Positions 50,636 through 60,591 of a stretch of 64,000 nt of DNA are shown piece by piece (within the stretch, counting starts at the first letter, position 1; each line of letters begins with the position of its first letter). A program made the translations under genes and the position numbers. The DNA comes from Rhizobium sp. RCAM05350 (GTDB lineage Bacteria > Pseudomonadota > Alphaproteobacteria > Rhizobiales > Rhizobiaceae), in contig CP087971.1 in the NCBI GenBank assembly GCA_024426085.1, positions 8,001 to 72,000 on the forward strand, written 5' to 3'. The notes beneath the pieces were generated by a model. The model was not told where the DNA came from and searched no databases. It saw nothing but the letters and a program-made list of their open reading frames with translations.

Positions 50636-52343
50636 ATGCCAACCCTTCCTCTCATATCCAGCCTGAGAGAATATCGGGCCGAGTGGCTTCGATATGATCT
50701 GACATCCGGGCTGGCCATCGCCGCGGTTGGGCTGCCAAGTGCGATTGCCTATCCTGCCCTGGCAGGCTTGCCGCCGGAAGTCGGCATATATGCGAGCATC
50801 ATGTCGGTTCTGGGCTACGCTCTTCTGGGCTCCTCGCGGCAGCTCATCGTGGGTCCGGACGCTGGGACGGTAACAGTCCTTGCAGCAGTCCTGGTTTCTT
50901 TCGGTCTCTCGTCGACTGCCGAAAACGTGATGGCTTCCGCGGCCATCGCCGCGATCGTCGGCCTCCTCTGCTTTCTGGCAAGTTTCCTTCGGCTCGGCTT
51001 TATCGCCGACCTCCTGTCGCGTCCGATCCTGACGGGCTTTATGACGGGTATCTCGCTGTCGATCCTCGTTGGGCAGATTGGCCGCCTCACCGGCGTAAAG
51101 ATCGAAAGCGACGGGCTGTTCGGACCACTTGCCGAAATCGTCTCGAAGATGGACCTGATCCACTGGCCTTCCCTTGGCCTGGGTATCGGACTGTTCGTCC
51201 TTCTGCGGCTGTTGGGGGCATGGCGCCCGTCCATCCCCGGACCGCTTGTTGCCGTGGCACTCGCGATCGCCCTATCCTATGCGTTTGATTTCAAGGCACT
51301 GGGAATTCGCGTGGTGGGCGAGGTCCCGTCCCAGTTGCCGTGGCCAACGATACCGCTTCTTCCGCGCGGCGTCCCAATCGATGACCTCCTGCTGGGCGCT
51401 GTGGCTGTACTGATCATGAGCTTTGGTGCCGGCATCGTGACCGCACGCAGTTTTGGTGCCAAAAACAGATATCCCGTCGATGCCAATCGCGAATTGCTCA
51501 GGTTCGGCGCGGCCAACCTCGCCTCGGGGCTGTGCGGTGGCTTCGCTGTGACCGCCTCGGATTCCCGCACTGCAATCAACGACCTCATGGGCGGAAAGAC
51601 CCAATTGGCGGCCGTCTTCTCAGCCGCCGCCCTGGCACTCACGGTCCTTTTCCTGACCGACGCGCTAGCCATCCTGCCCACGCCCGCACTGGGGGCCGTC
51701 CTGGCTTCGGCAGCGATAGGCCTGATCGATCTGCGAACCCTCAAAGACTTGTGGCATATCAGCCGGATCGAGTTCTGTTTCGCGCTTATCAGCATGGCGG
51801 GAGCGCTTGGTCTCGGCGTCTTGAAGGGAGTGATGGTCGCGGTGGTTGCGACATTGTTCTATCTCGTCATGCAGGGGATGAGGCCGCGCGACGCTTTGCT
51901 GGGTCGCATTCCGGGGCGCGACGGGTTCTATAAACTGCATCGATATGCGCAAAGCAAAGCCAGTCCCAGGACTGGTGATCTATCTTCTCCAGGGAAGCCT
52001 GCTGTTCTTCAATGCCGATTACGTCAAGAACCAGATTGAAGACATCTTTGCAAAAATGGGACCGGACACCAAAGGGTTCATCTTTGACGCAGGCGCGTCC
52101 GCCCAGATCGACAGCACTGCGGCCGTTATGCTCGATGAGATACGGGCAATGGCAGAGGAGCGGGGCATGAAATTCGCGATCGTGGAAATCCATAGCGAGC
52201 CGCTGGATGTGCTGGAACGTTCTGGAGTCCTTGCGAAAATAGGCTCCGCCATGATTTTCGATGATATGGATGAGGCGGTGACGGCGTTGTCGGCAGACAC
52301 CGGCTCACCCGCCTTTCAAGGCGTCGGAGTGCAACCCGTGTAA
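50636..52343 (+). CDS. SulP family inorganic anion transporter with STAS domain (frameshifted)
   Basis: About 569 residues. The N-terminal membrane domain has the SulP signature region (LTSGLAIAAVGLPSAIAYPA LAGLPPEVGIYASI) and ten or more hydrophobic segments, including GGFAVTASDSRTAINDLMGG. A cytoplasmic STAS domain (VIYLLQGSLLFFNADYVKNQ, GFIFDAGASAQIDSTAAVML) follows in another frame, with the shift near 51948. Family members carry sulfate, bicarbonate or dicarboxylates. Possible starts are GTG 50600, ATG 50624 and ATG 50636; the last fits the usual N-terminus and has GGGAG 12 bases before it. Confidence 0.84.
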
Positions 52344-52439
52344 GCACCAGCGATGACCCCGGGAATGTACGACCGTCGCAGCGCGTGAGCGCACGACCTA
52401 TCACACTGCGTTTGTTGCGGGCTCCTTGAGGACGGAAAG

Positions 52440-52877
52440 ATGCTTTTACAGATCATCACGGCAACCGGCGTGCTCCTGGTCACCATCGTCATTCACGGCT
52501 CAGCAGTCATGCTTCTGTTTCGCATAGCGAGAGAACCTATCACGAACCCGCAGAACCTGCGTGGGTACGCCCGGCTGGGTGTCAGTTGCTTTTTTGTCGT
52601 CGGCTTCGTGATGGCGCATATGATCGAAATCATGCTGTGGGCGGCGGCCTACAGGCTGGCAGGCGAATTGCAGAGCTTTGAGGAAGCCACCTATTTCTCG
52701 GCGATTACTTTCGCGACGATCGGTTATGGCGACATCACGTTGTCAGGCGAATGGCGGCTTGCCAGTGCCATCGAGGGTGTGAACGGGATCCTGTTGTTCG
52801 GCTGGACCACGGCATTTCTATTCAAAGTCTCCGAGATACTGTGGTTCTCGCGGCGTCAAGCCATCGCTCGCTCGTGA
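52440..52877 (+). CDS. Small two-transmembrane potassium channel family protein
   Basis: Intact 145-residue membrane protein. It has an N-terminal hydrophobic segment (ATGVLLVTIVIHGSAVMLLF), a second near residue 50, then the pore region AITFATIGYGDITLSGEWRL. Its TIGYGD is the canonical K+ selectivity filter. A final segment (GVNGILLFGWTTAFLFKVSE) closes the pore. It has no RCK or nucleotide-binding domain. It would tetramerise in the inner membrane. Confidence 0.82.
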   Translation: MLLQIITATGVLLVTIVIHGSAVMLLFRIAREPITNPQNLRGYARLGVSCFFVVGFVMAHMIEIMLWAAAYRLAGELQSFEEATYFSAITFATIGYGDITLSGEWRLASAIEGVNGILLFGWTTAFLFKVSEILWFSRRQAIARS

Positions 52878-52970
52878 GACAAGGCCTTTCCGCCAGAGAC
52901 CTCTCCGCTTTCAGCGGTCGCTGCCTGGAGGGATCGTTCAACGTCTGATCCAGACCAAGAGGGGGCTGTC

Positions 52971-54054
52971 ATGCAGGAAATGAGCAGTAAGAACGGCGGG
53001 CAACAGCAGGTCATCGAGACGGCGCTGGCATTGTTGCTTGTCTCCGCACTGTTGGCCGCAACCTTCTGGGTATTGCTGCCTTTTGTCGGTGTCCTGACCT
53101 ATGCCGTTATTCTCGCCACGGCGACGGCGGGGCTGTTCGATCGAATGGTTGTTTTCCTGGGTGGAAGGCGTCTGGCTGCGGTCTGCTTCGGCGTTATCGC
53201 CGCGGCCATCACGATCGTGCCGCTGATCTACCTCTGCACCTCCGTTGTCAGCCATGTCGACGTCGCCGAAACATGGCTGAGAGAGGCGAGTAGTCGCAGG
53301 ATCCCCAATCTGCCCGAATGGATTTCAAGTCTTCCGCTTATCGGAAACAAGGTGACGCCGATATGGCAGGATCTTCAGCGCGACGGACTGGCCCTGTTGC
53401 AACGATACGAACCCCAGCTCGCCACCGCGGGACGCTGGCTTCTCAGTTTCAGTGCAGGTCTCATGCTGGCCGTCCTTGAAATATTCGCGGGCATCATCGT
53501 CGCCGCGATGTTTCACGCCTCGCGCACCTTGGTGCTTGGGTTCGTATCCGCCATTGCCGTACGCATAATCGGCCCGAGAGGCGCCCGAGTGCTGGATGCT
53601 GCAGCGAAGGCCATCAAGGGCGTTGCGATAGGGGTGATCGGCACGGCTTTGCTTGAGGGAGTGCTTGCCTGGATCGGCTTCGCACTCGCCGGTGTTCCCG
53701 GAGCAATTGTCTTGGCCGCGGTGACGTTTTTCCTGGCGGTTATCCAGATCGGACCGCTTCTGGTCTGGGTGCCGGTGGCAATCTGGCTTGGGTCCCAGGG
53801 GGAGACAGGGTGGACGATTTTCACCGTCGTATGGGGCATCGTGCTGCTGATGGGAGCAGACAATATCGTCAAGCCAATGCTGATCGCGCAGCGGTCAGCT
53901 ACCGCTGTTGGTGCTGTTCGTCGGAGTGATCGGCGGGCTGGCAGCCTGGGGCTTTACCGGCATGTTTATCGGCGCAACGACGCTGGCCATCCTTTGGACC
54001 GTGCTACAGACCTGGATCAGAACCAAGGGTGATGAACCGGCCCCGGTCGGTTAA
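52971..54054 (+). CDS. AI-2E family transporter (frameshifted)
   Basis: About 360 residues with the layout of the AI-2E/YdgG (TqsA-like) family: paired N-terminal membrane segments (LALLLVSALLAATFWVLLPF), a long soluble stretch near residues 95-160, GVPGAIVLAAVTFFLAVIQI, and C-terminal GADNIVKPMLIAQRS. The expected end LLVLFVGVIGGLAAWGFTGM FIG is in another frame (shift near 53897), with the stop at 54054. Members include exporters of signalling molecules and Na+/H+ antiporters; the substrate is unknown. Confidence 0.82.
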
Positions 54055-54176
54055 AGTCGTTGCGTCTTTCGCTTCGGGAGCGTCTCTGACGCCTTTCCGA
54101 ACAGCTTTTTGTCGGAGTTAGCAACGAATTTGGCCGGTACCGGAAGAATTCGCCATGATGGGGCCGGAACAAGAAC

Positions 54177-55008
54177 GGTTCTGTCGCAAACTTTTCACCG
54201 CGTTTGCAGCCTGTTTGATCATGTCATAGATTTGGGCTGAAGATGAGTAGGCAGGTTGAGTTTCCCGATCATGGTCGATTTCAAAGGCAGTCACTACCCG
54301 AAAGAGGTGATTTTATACGCGGTGTTTTTCTACGTTAGATATGCGGTCTCCTATCGTGATCTGGAAGAGATTATGGCCGAGCGCGGCGTCGCCTTAGACC
54401 ACGCGACGCTGAACAGATGGGTTGTGAAATATTCGCCGCTTGTTGCCTGCCGGGCCCAGCGCCGCAAATCCGCGACCAGCAGTTCCTGGCGAATGGACGA
54501 GACCTATATCCAGATCAAAGGTAAGTGGACCTATTTCTACCGCGCTGTCGACAAGTTCGGCAAAACCCTCGATTTCATGCTGTCTGAGCACCGCGATGAG
54601 GCTGCGGCCAGCGCCTTCTTCGCCCGCGCGATCGAGAGCAATGGTTGGCCCGAAAAGATCGTCATCGACAAGAGTGGAGCGAACCTGGCAGGATTGCAAA
54701 ACATCAACTGGCTGCTGCTGTTGCAGGGATGGTTCTGGCTGATCGACATCCTGCAGGTCAAATATCTCAACAACATGATTGAGCAAGACCACCGGTTTAT
54801 CAAGAAGCTGACCCGCCCCATGAAAGGCTTCAAATCCTTTCAGTCAGCGTCAGCAACACTGGAGGGCATCGAAGTGGCCCACATGATCCGCAAACACCAA
54901 TTTTCAACCAGTGGCCAATCGGCATTTCAGCAATTCGCTGCGCTCGCTGCGTAATTGCGTCCGGTAATAGCTGTTTCTGCGGCCTTTCCAAAATTTTGCG
55001 ACAAAGCC
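54177..55008 (+). mobile_element. IS6 family insertion sequence
   Basis: An 832-bp element with one transposase gene, bounded by IR GGTTCTGTCGCAAA (54177-54190) and the inverted TTTGCGACAAAGCC (54995-55008), matching at 12 of 14 positions. The size and ends are those of the IS6/IS26 family. The flanking octamers (54169-54176 and 55009-55016) do not match, so no target duplication remains; recombination after insertion is likely. Confidence 0.85.
54256..54954 (+). CDS. IS6 family transposase
   Basis: Intact 232-residue DDE transposase: an N-terminal HTH region (YPKEVILYAVFFYVRYAVSY RDLEEIMAERGV), first catalytic Asp in WRMDETYIQIKGKWTYFYRA, second Asp in KIVIDKSGANLAGL, and Glu in NNMIEQDHRFIKKLTRPMKG. 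It catalyses replicative transposition with cointegrate formation. Its unbroken frame contrasts with many neighbours. Confidence 0.9.
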   Translation: MSFPIMVDFKGSHYPKEVILYAVFFYVRYAVSYRDLEEIMAERGVALDHATLNRWVVKYSPLVACRAQRRKSATSSSWRMDETYIQIKGKWTYFYRAVDKFGKTLDFMLSEHRDEAAASAFFARAIESNGWPEKIVIDKSGANLAGLQNINWLLLLQGWFWLIDILQVKYLNNMIEQDHRFIKKLTRPMKGFKSFQSASATLEGIEVAHMIRKHQFSTSGQSAFQQFAALAA

Positions 55009-55213
55009 GGTCGACACGACCGAGGTGGGCAGCAACCAGGCCGTGTTCGTGATCCAACATGCGCCGGAGCCGATGCGGGCGGGCATGTTGACAGGGGAAA
55101 AGACATGGTTGCCGTTTCCGACGGACTTGATTACCTCCGGAGCGGCACATTGAACATCGACTGACACAGCGTTTCCACAGCTGAGCGAAAGCAGAAGTTA
55201 CGGACCGCACTAG
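55009..55213. other. 205-bp segment between two IS elements
   Basis: Open frames exist on both strands. The plus-strand one runs from the IS6 end to a TGA at 55151-55153 (VDTTEVGSNQAVFVIQHAPE onward) and could be the tail of a gene cut by the IS6 element. I do not recognise a family and cannot choose between strands. Confidence 0.3.
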
Positions 55214-56232
55214 GTGTTTAGTCCCGGCATTTGATGGTGCATTATTCGACCAGAAATGGAGGGATGCGCTATGGGTCAGATTTTACACGGGGAGCGCCCG
55301 CACGACAGAGGCAGTCCGTCGAGCGATACAACATAGTCAAGAGAGCTTGAGGGTTCTGGCGAAGCGCTATGGGATCAACCAGAAGACTGTAGCGAAGTGG
55401 AAGCGACGCACAGCGGTGAGGGACCTACCAACCGGTCCGAAAGACGTGCGCTCGACGACGCTTTCAATCGAAGAAGAGGCGATTATCATTGCCTTCCGCA
55501 GACACACCCTATTGCCGCTCGATGACTGCCTCTATGCTCTGCAGGCGACGATCCCGCATCTGACGCGCTCGTCCCTGCATCGCTGCCTACAACGGCATGA
55601 GATCAGCCGATTGCCAGAAGTGACGGGCGACAAGGAACCCAAAAGGAAGTTCAAGACCTACCCGATCGGTTACTTCCACATCGATATTGCTGAAGTGCGT
55701 ACAGCGGAAGGCAAACTCTATCTTTATGTGGCAATCGACCGGACCAGCAAGTTCGCCTTCGTCCAATTGGTCACCAAAACAGGCAGGACATCAGCGTCCG
55801 CCTTTCTGGTCGCTGATCGCGGCCGTGCCCTACAAAATCCATACCGTCCTGACGGATAATGGCATCCAGTTCACCTTCCCACCGCGTTATGCCGATGGCC
55901 CCACGGCCACCTACATGACGCACATGTTCGATATGCGTTGTCGTGAGAACGGAATCGAGCACAGGCTCACCAAAATCAAACATCCCTGGACCAACGGCCA
56001 GGTCGAGCGGATGAACCGAACGATCAAGGAAGCGACTGTCAAACGTTACCATTACGACAGCCATGCCCAGCTAACCGCGCACCTCCACGACTTTATCGAC
56101 GCCTACAATTACGGCCGCCGACTGAAGACACTGCGAGGGCTCACTCCCGTACGAATACATCTGCAAAATCTGGGCAAGCGAGCCAGAAATGTTTACACTT
56201 GATCCGCACCATCAAATGCCGGGACTAAACAC
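55214..56232 (+). mobile_element. IS481 family insertion sequence
   Basis: About 1,019 bp, bounded by perfect inverted repeats of at least 27 bp (left starting GTGTTTAGTCCCGGC at 55214, right ending at 56232). It is directly flanked on both sides by CTAG (55210-55213 and 56233-56236). IS481-family elements are known to favour CTAG-type targets, so this looks like a clean insertion with its target duplication. It holds one transposase gene, and its right end lies just past the 3' end of a LacI-type gene. Confidence 0.85.
55271..56202 (+). CDS. IS481 family transposase (frameshifted)
   Basis: About 310 residues. N-terminal HTH: SARTTEAVRRAIQHSQESLR, VLAKRYGINQKTVAKWKRR. Catalytic DDE positions lie in GYFHIDIAEVRTAEGKLYLY, VLTDNGIQFTF and GQVERMNRTIKEATVKRY. 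One extra G near 55292 breaks the start segment, and a second frame change near 55825 separates the first and second Asp. IS481 transposases are normally one frame, so this copy is either dead or carries the same indel errors as the rest of the window. Confidence 0.85.
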
Positions 56233-56285
56233 CTAGTCGTCTCAATCAACTATGTTCTTACAGGGCGTCCCGTCGCTATACCAGA

Positions 56286-57274
56286 TCAGGTCGAGCGTCT
56301 GGTGACCAAGGCTGCAGAAAACATTTGGGGTGACTGAGGCTCGTGGGTATGCTCCAGAGTCTGGGTGAGGCGATGAACCGCACCAGTGGCCATTTCCACT
56401 ACCGGGAGCCGGATTGTCGTGATGCCGCCAGCGATCCATCGATAAGCGGCCCGGATCCCCGTATCCGACGAAGGCCAGATCATCCCGAAACCGCAAGCCG
56501 CGCTCGAGGCAGGCATCCAGCGCCCCATTTGAAATCTCAAAGCCGCCGCAAACAAGTGCAGTCATGGCCTCGTTGCCATCGAGAAGGGCCAAAAGGCTTT
56601 CATGCCCCATCCGAAAGGAGGGCGCAGCCGTAATCGTCAGTGCGCCGCGCATCGCAATCCCGTGCCGTTGCAGAGAATCGCGAAAGGCGGAGAATCGCTC
56701 ACGTCCCGAAGACAGCTGCAGGTTGGCACCAATAAAACCAATGCTCCGGTGTCCGCGGCCAGCCAGATGATCTACAGCATCTGCAATCGCTGGAAGCGTC
56801 GTCAATTAGAAGCGCCGGCGCCAAATCTCGCCGACGGATGAGTTGCACAACGCGCATGCCTTCAATGGTTGCAGGCTCATCGGAGTCGGCAACAGGCGTC
56901 GGCACCATCACAACGGCGCTGGCCTGAACTTCGCGCAACCGCAGGATCGCTTGGCGCTCGTTGATCTCATCATCGTTGGTCAGATGGATCACCAGATGCA
57001 GGGCCTGCTCCTCACAGGCGCGCGCCATCGTATCGGCAAACTGCGCGTAGAATTCGTTCACCAGGTTCGGCAGCAGCAAACCGACGATCCGCGTCGCGTC
57101 GCCGCGCATTGCGCTGGCAGCGGCGCTTTCACGTAGCCAAGCGTCCTGGCCCGCTCAAGCACGGCGTTCCGGGTTTCGGCATGGACATTGGAATGGCCGG
57201 ACAGCGCGTGACACCGTCATGTGAGACAAGCCCAGATCCTGAGCAATGGACTTTATCGTAACTCTTTCAGACAC
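56286..57274 (-). CDS. LacI family transcriptional regulator (frameshifted)
   Basis: About 330 residues. DNA-binding head: VTIKSIAQDLGLSHMTVSRA, then HAETRNAVLERARTLGYV. Sugar-binding domain: RIVGLLLPNLVNEFYAQFAD, GRGHRSIGFIGANLQLSSGR and FRDDLAFVGYGD. It ends FSAALVTRRST. Frame changes occur near 57150, 56800 and 56440. The GTG start at 57274 has GAGG five bases before it. It is divergent from the kinase-enolase-FAH-SDR genes at 57390, which it probably represses. The IS481 right end lies 50 bp beyond its stop. Confidence 0.8.
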
Positions 57275-57389
57275 TCGGGCCTCAATTCTGCTTTCATCCC
57301 AGTTTGGCAATTTCTGTTTGGGAAGTCTTGCACCAACATCGCATGGCTGTTAATTGTTCACGTGAACATATAGAGTCGAGTCGCGCCTG

Positions 57390-58396
57390 ATGCCAGAAAA
57401 TCTTGAGAAACGTTGCACTGACTTGATCGAAACACTCGGCCTCAGGCATCCTTCCGATGTGTCTGAGGTCACCCCGCTGACCGGTGGGGTTGCATCTGAC
57501 ATCGCTCGCGTCGTGGTCGGTGGGAAAAACTACTGCGTCAAATTTGCGCTGGAAAAATTGCGCGTTGCAGCCGATTGGCACGCTCCGGTTCATCGAAGCC
57601 GCGCCGAATACGCTTGGCTGTCGGTGGCAGGAAGGGTTGCCCCGGATCCGCCCCTGAGTTGCATGGTTTTTCCGAGGCAGAGCATGGCTTTGCGATGAGT
57701 TTTGTTACAGGTGCGGACGTGCGTCTATGGAAGACCTCGTTGCTGAATGGCGACCACGTTCGCGACGAGGCTGCGGGTGTGGCCGACGTGCTGGGCCGCG
57801 TTCATGCCGCAGGGGCTGCGACCGATTTTGACCGCAGTGCTTTTGACAACAGCGCCGACTTCCATGCGATCCGGGTTGAGCCCTATTTGCTGTTCACCGC
57901 ACAGCGCCACCCGTCGGTGGCACCGCGCCTGATGCAGCTGGCGGCAGGCCTGGATACGTCGTGGACCACTTTGGTGCATGGCGATGTCAGCCCGAAGAAT
58001 ATCCTGTTTCGCGGTGATCAGCCGATCCTGTTGGATGCCGAATGCGCCAGCATGGGTGACCCGTGTTTTGATGTTGCCTTCTGTCTGAATCATTTGATCC
58101 TGAAATCGGTTCATCTGGCGAAATCACGCGCCAGATTGCTTGGGTCCGTGCTTGAGTTCTGGCAGGTCTACGCCCCGCATGTGCGGTGGGAAGACCCAGC
58201 GGCGCTGGAGGCCCGGACCGCCGCATTGGTGCCCGCGCTGATGTTGGCGCGGATCGACGGTAAATCACCGGTCGAATACCTGTCGGAACCAGAACGAGCT
58301 TGGGTCAGAGCCAAGGCCTTGAGCTTGCTGGAACATCCCGAAGCGAGCCTCAGGGATTTAGTTTCAAAATTGTCAGCCAATGGGATCAAATCATGA
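57390..58396 (+). CDS. APH-family small-molecule kinase (frameshifted)
   Basis: About 335 residues of the aminoglycoside/choline kinase-like fold: an N-terminal ATP-binding lobe (VTPLTGGVASDIARVVVGG, NYCVKFALEKL), catalytic loop TTLVHGDVSPKNILFRGDQP (Brenner motif HGDxxxxN) and metal-binding Asp in ILLDAECASMGDPCFDVAFC. A frame change lies near 57645. Its stop overlaps the enolase-like start (ATGA), so the two are co-translated. In this sugar-acid cluster it more likely phosphorylates a metabolite than an antibiotic. Confidence 0.8.
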
Positions 58397-59713
58397 GTGC
58401 GACCAAGATTTCGGCAGTATCCGGGCGCCGGGTCTGGGACAGCCGCGGCAACCCGACCGTCGAAGCGACCGTGCAACTGGCAAACGGCGTTTGCGGGCGA
58501 GCCATCGCCCCCGCCGGTGCCTCGCGCGGCTCACGGGAGGCGGTGGACCTGCGGGATGGCGGGCAGCGCCTGAAGGGCCTGGACGTGCAGGGAGCGCTGG
58601 CGAACATAGCCGGACCGATCGCCTCGGCGATGATCGGGCGCGAGGTCGGCGATCAGGACGGCATCGACTCGGCCCTCGTTGCGGCAGACGGCACCAGGCT
58701 GAAATCGAGATCTTGGCGGCAATGCTATCGTTGCGGCGTCGCTGGCCTGCCTGCATGCTGCGGCGGCGGAGGCCCGACTGCCACTTTGGCAGCATCTGGC
58801 GCAAAGCTATGGCCGTACACCCACAATTCCCCTGCCGGAGATTCAGATCTTTGGCGGTGGCGCACACGCCGGACGCCGCGTCGATGTGCAGGATTTCATG
58901 GTTATGGTGCCCGGAGCCACCAGTTTTGACGAGGCGTTAGAGATCACCGCCGAGATCCATCACGCCGCAGGGGCAATCATGGCCCGCAAGGGTCTGAGCG
59001 CAGGCGTCGCTGATGAGGGTGGCTGGTGGCCCGCCTTTGCCTCGAACGAGGCGGCCCTGGAAACCCTGTGCGAAGCGATCATTTCGACCGGCGAAACGCC
59101 GGGCAAGCGCGTGGTGCTGTCGCTCGACATCGCGGCGTCCGAGTTCGGACGGGCCGGAAACTACCGACTGGCGCTGGAAGATCGCGACCTGAACTCGGAT
59201 CAGATGATCAATATGCTTGGCCGCTGGATCGAGACCTATTCGATCGCCGCGATCGAAGACCCCCTAGCCGAGGATGATCCTGACGGCATGGCAGCCTTTA
59301 CCCGCGCCTACGGGGACCGTGTGCAGATCATTGGCGACGACTATCTTGTCACCAACGCCCGACTGGTCCGGGAAGCAGCCCTTGCCGGAGCCTGCAATGG
59401 GGCGCTGATCAAGGTCAATCAGGCCGGAACGGTCAGTGAATCGGTGGCGGCGCTGATGGCTGCCGAGGCTGCCGGGTATCGCGGCATCGTTTCGGCACGC
59501 TCAGGCGAAACCGAAGATACGTCGATCAGCCATTTGGCCATCGGACTGAACGCCGGACAGCTGAAGGTGGGTTCGTTCGCCCGGTCCGAGCGCATGGCGA
59601 AGTGGAACGAGTGCTTGCGGATCGAAGCTGATCTCGGGCCGGGTTCCTTCGTCGGCGGCGCACCCTTGGCGGCTACCTGGTGGGACCAACAATCAAAAGG
59701 AACTTCAGTTTGA
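58393..59713 (+). CDS. Enolase-like protein, divergent paralogue (frameshifted)
   Basis: About 440 residues, aligned along the whole of phosphopyruvate hydratase. ISAVSGRRVWDSRGNPTVEA starts the protein. Metal ligands are in VLSLDIAASEFG, AIEDPLAEDDP and IIGDDYLVTN. Catalytic Lys positions are in ALIKVNQAGTVSE and QLKVGSFARSER, and Glu in VADEGGWWPAF. Three motifs differ from ordinary enolase: the flexible loop reads AGASRG instead of SGAST G, the segment usually SHRSGETED reads SARSGETED, and QEF reads QDF. One frame change lies near 58708. It overlaps the kinase gene upstream and the FAH gene downstream. Confidence 0.82.
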
Positions 59714-60579
59714 GACTCATCCGTATTGGCGAGCGGCATGGCGCAAAGATCCCTTGCGTGCTGGACCAACAAGACCAACCCCACGATGTCTCGGCGCTGG
59801 TCGCCGATTTCACGCCCGACACCTTGTCCGCCGCGCTGCTGGATCAATTGCGCGATGCCGATCTTTCGTCTTTTCCCAAAGTCGATCCAACCGGCTTGCG
59901 CATCGCGCCGCCCGTAGCCCAACCGCACAATATCTGGTGCATCGGATTGAATTACTCCGACCACGCCGCCGAGGCGGGCATGGCAATCCCCGCCGAGCCG
60001 ATCCTGTTCAACAAATCCTCCGCCACCTATTGCGGGCCGAATGACCCGATCTACCATTCTGCGCAGATGACCAAGCTGGATTGGGAGGTCGAGCTTGGCA
60101 TCATCATCGCCAAACCGACATTGGGGATCACGCCGGCGCAAGCCATGCAGCATATTGCGGGCTTTGTGGTGGTGAACGATGTCTCGGAACGAGCTTGGCA
60201 GATGGAACGCGGCGGGCAATGGGTCAAGGGCAAATCCTTCCCCAATTTCTGCCCGACCGGGCCATGGCTGGTGACACCCGACGAGGTGGGCGACGTGCAG
60301 GCGTTGGAGATGTGGCTTGATGTGAACGGATCCCGGATGCAGACCGGATCGACCGCGAAGATGATCTTCGATGCGGCCTTCATCGTCGCCTATATGAGTG
60401 AGTTCTGCCAGTTGGAGCCGGGCGATCTGATCTGCACCGGCACCCCGCCGGGTGTTGGTCATGGCATGAAACCGCCCCGTTACTTGAGCGTCGGCGATAC
60501 CGTGTCGTTGGGCATCGCCGGGCTGGGCGAACAACGCCAGTTCGTCGTGGCTTTCGATGCCGCGCAACGCAATTCCTGA
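59710..60579 (+). CDS. Fumarylacetoacetate hydrolase family protein
   Basis: About 289 residues. FAH-fold motifs are NIWCIGLNYSDHAAEAGMAI, metal-binding Glu residues in KLDWEVELGIIIAKPTLG, VVNDVSERAWQMERGGQW and GDLICTGTPPGVGHGMKPPR. The sequence type matches hydrolases of 2,4-diketo-3-deoxy sugar acids (L-rhamnonate/L-fuconate routes) as well as ureidoglycolate-lyase-annotated proteins. A TTG start at 59710 overlapping the enolase stop (TTGA), with AGGA seven bases before it, is preferred over the ATG at 59680. Intact. Confidence 0.85.
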   Translation: MRLIRIGERHGAKIPCVLDQQDQPHDVSALVADFTPDTLSAALLDQLRDADLSSFPKVDPTGLRIAPPVAQPHNIWCIGLNYSDHAAEAGMAIPAEPILFNKSSATYCGPNDPIYHSAQMTKLDWEVELGIIIAKPTLGITPAQAMQHIAGFVVVNDVSERAWQMERGGQWVKGKSFPNFCPTGPWLVTPDEVGDVQALEMWLDVNGSRMQTGSTAKMIFDAAFIVAYMSEFCQLEPGDLICTGTPPGVGHGMKPPRYLSVGDTVSLGIAGLGEQRQFVVAFDAAQRNS

Positions 60580-60591
60580 AAGGGCAACCCC

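Noticed and set aside
54955..55210. Coding frames between the two IS elements
   Set aside because: Both strands are open and neither product is recognisable, so no CDS was called.
57390..58396. Aminoglycoside phosphotransferase resistance gene
   Set aside because: Only the general APH fold is visible; its co-translation with an enolase paralogue points to metabolism.
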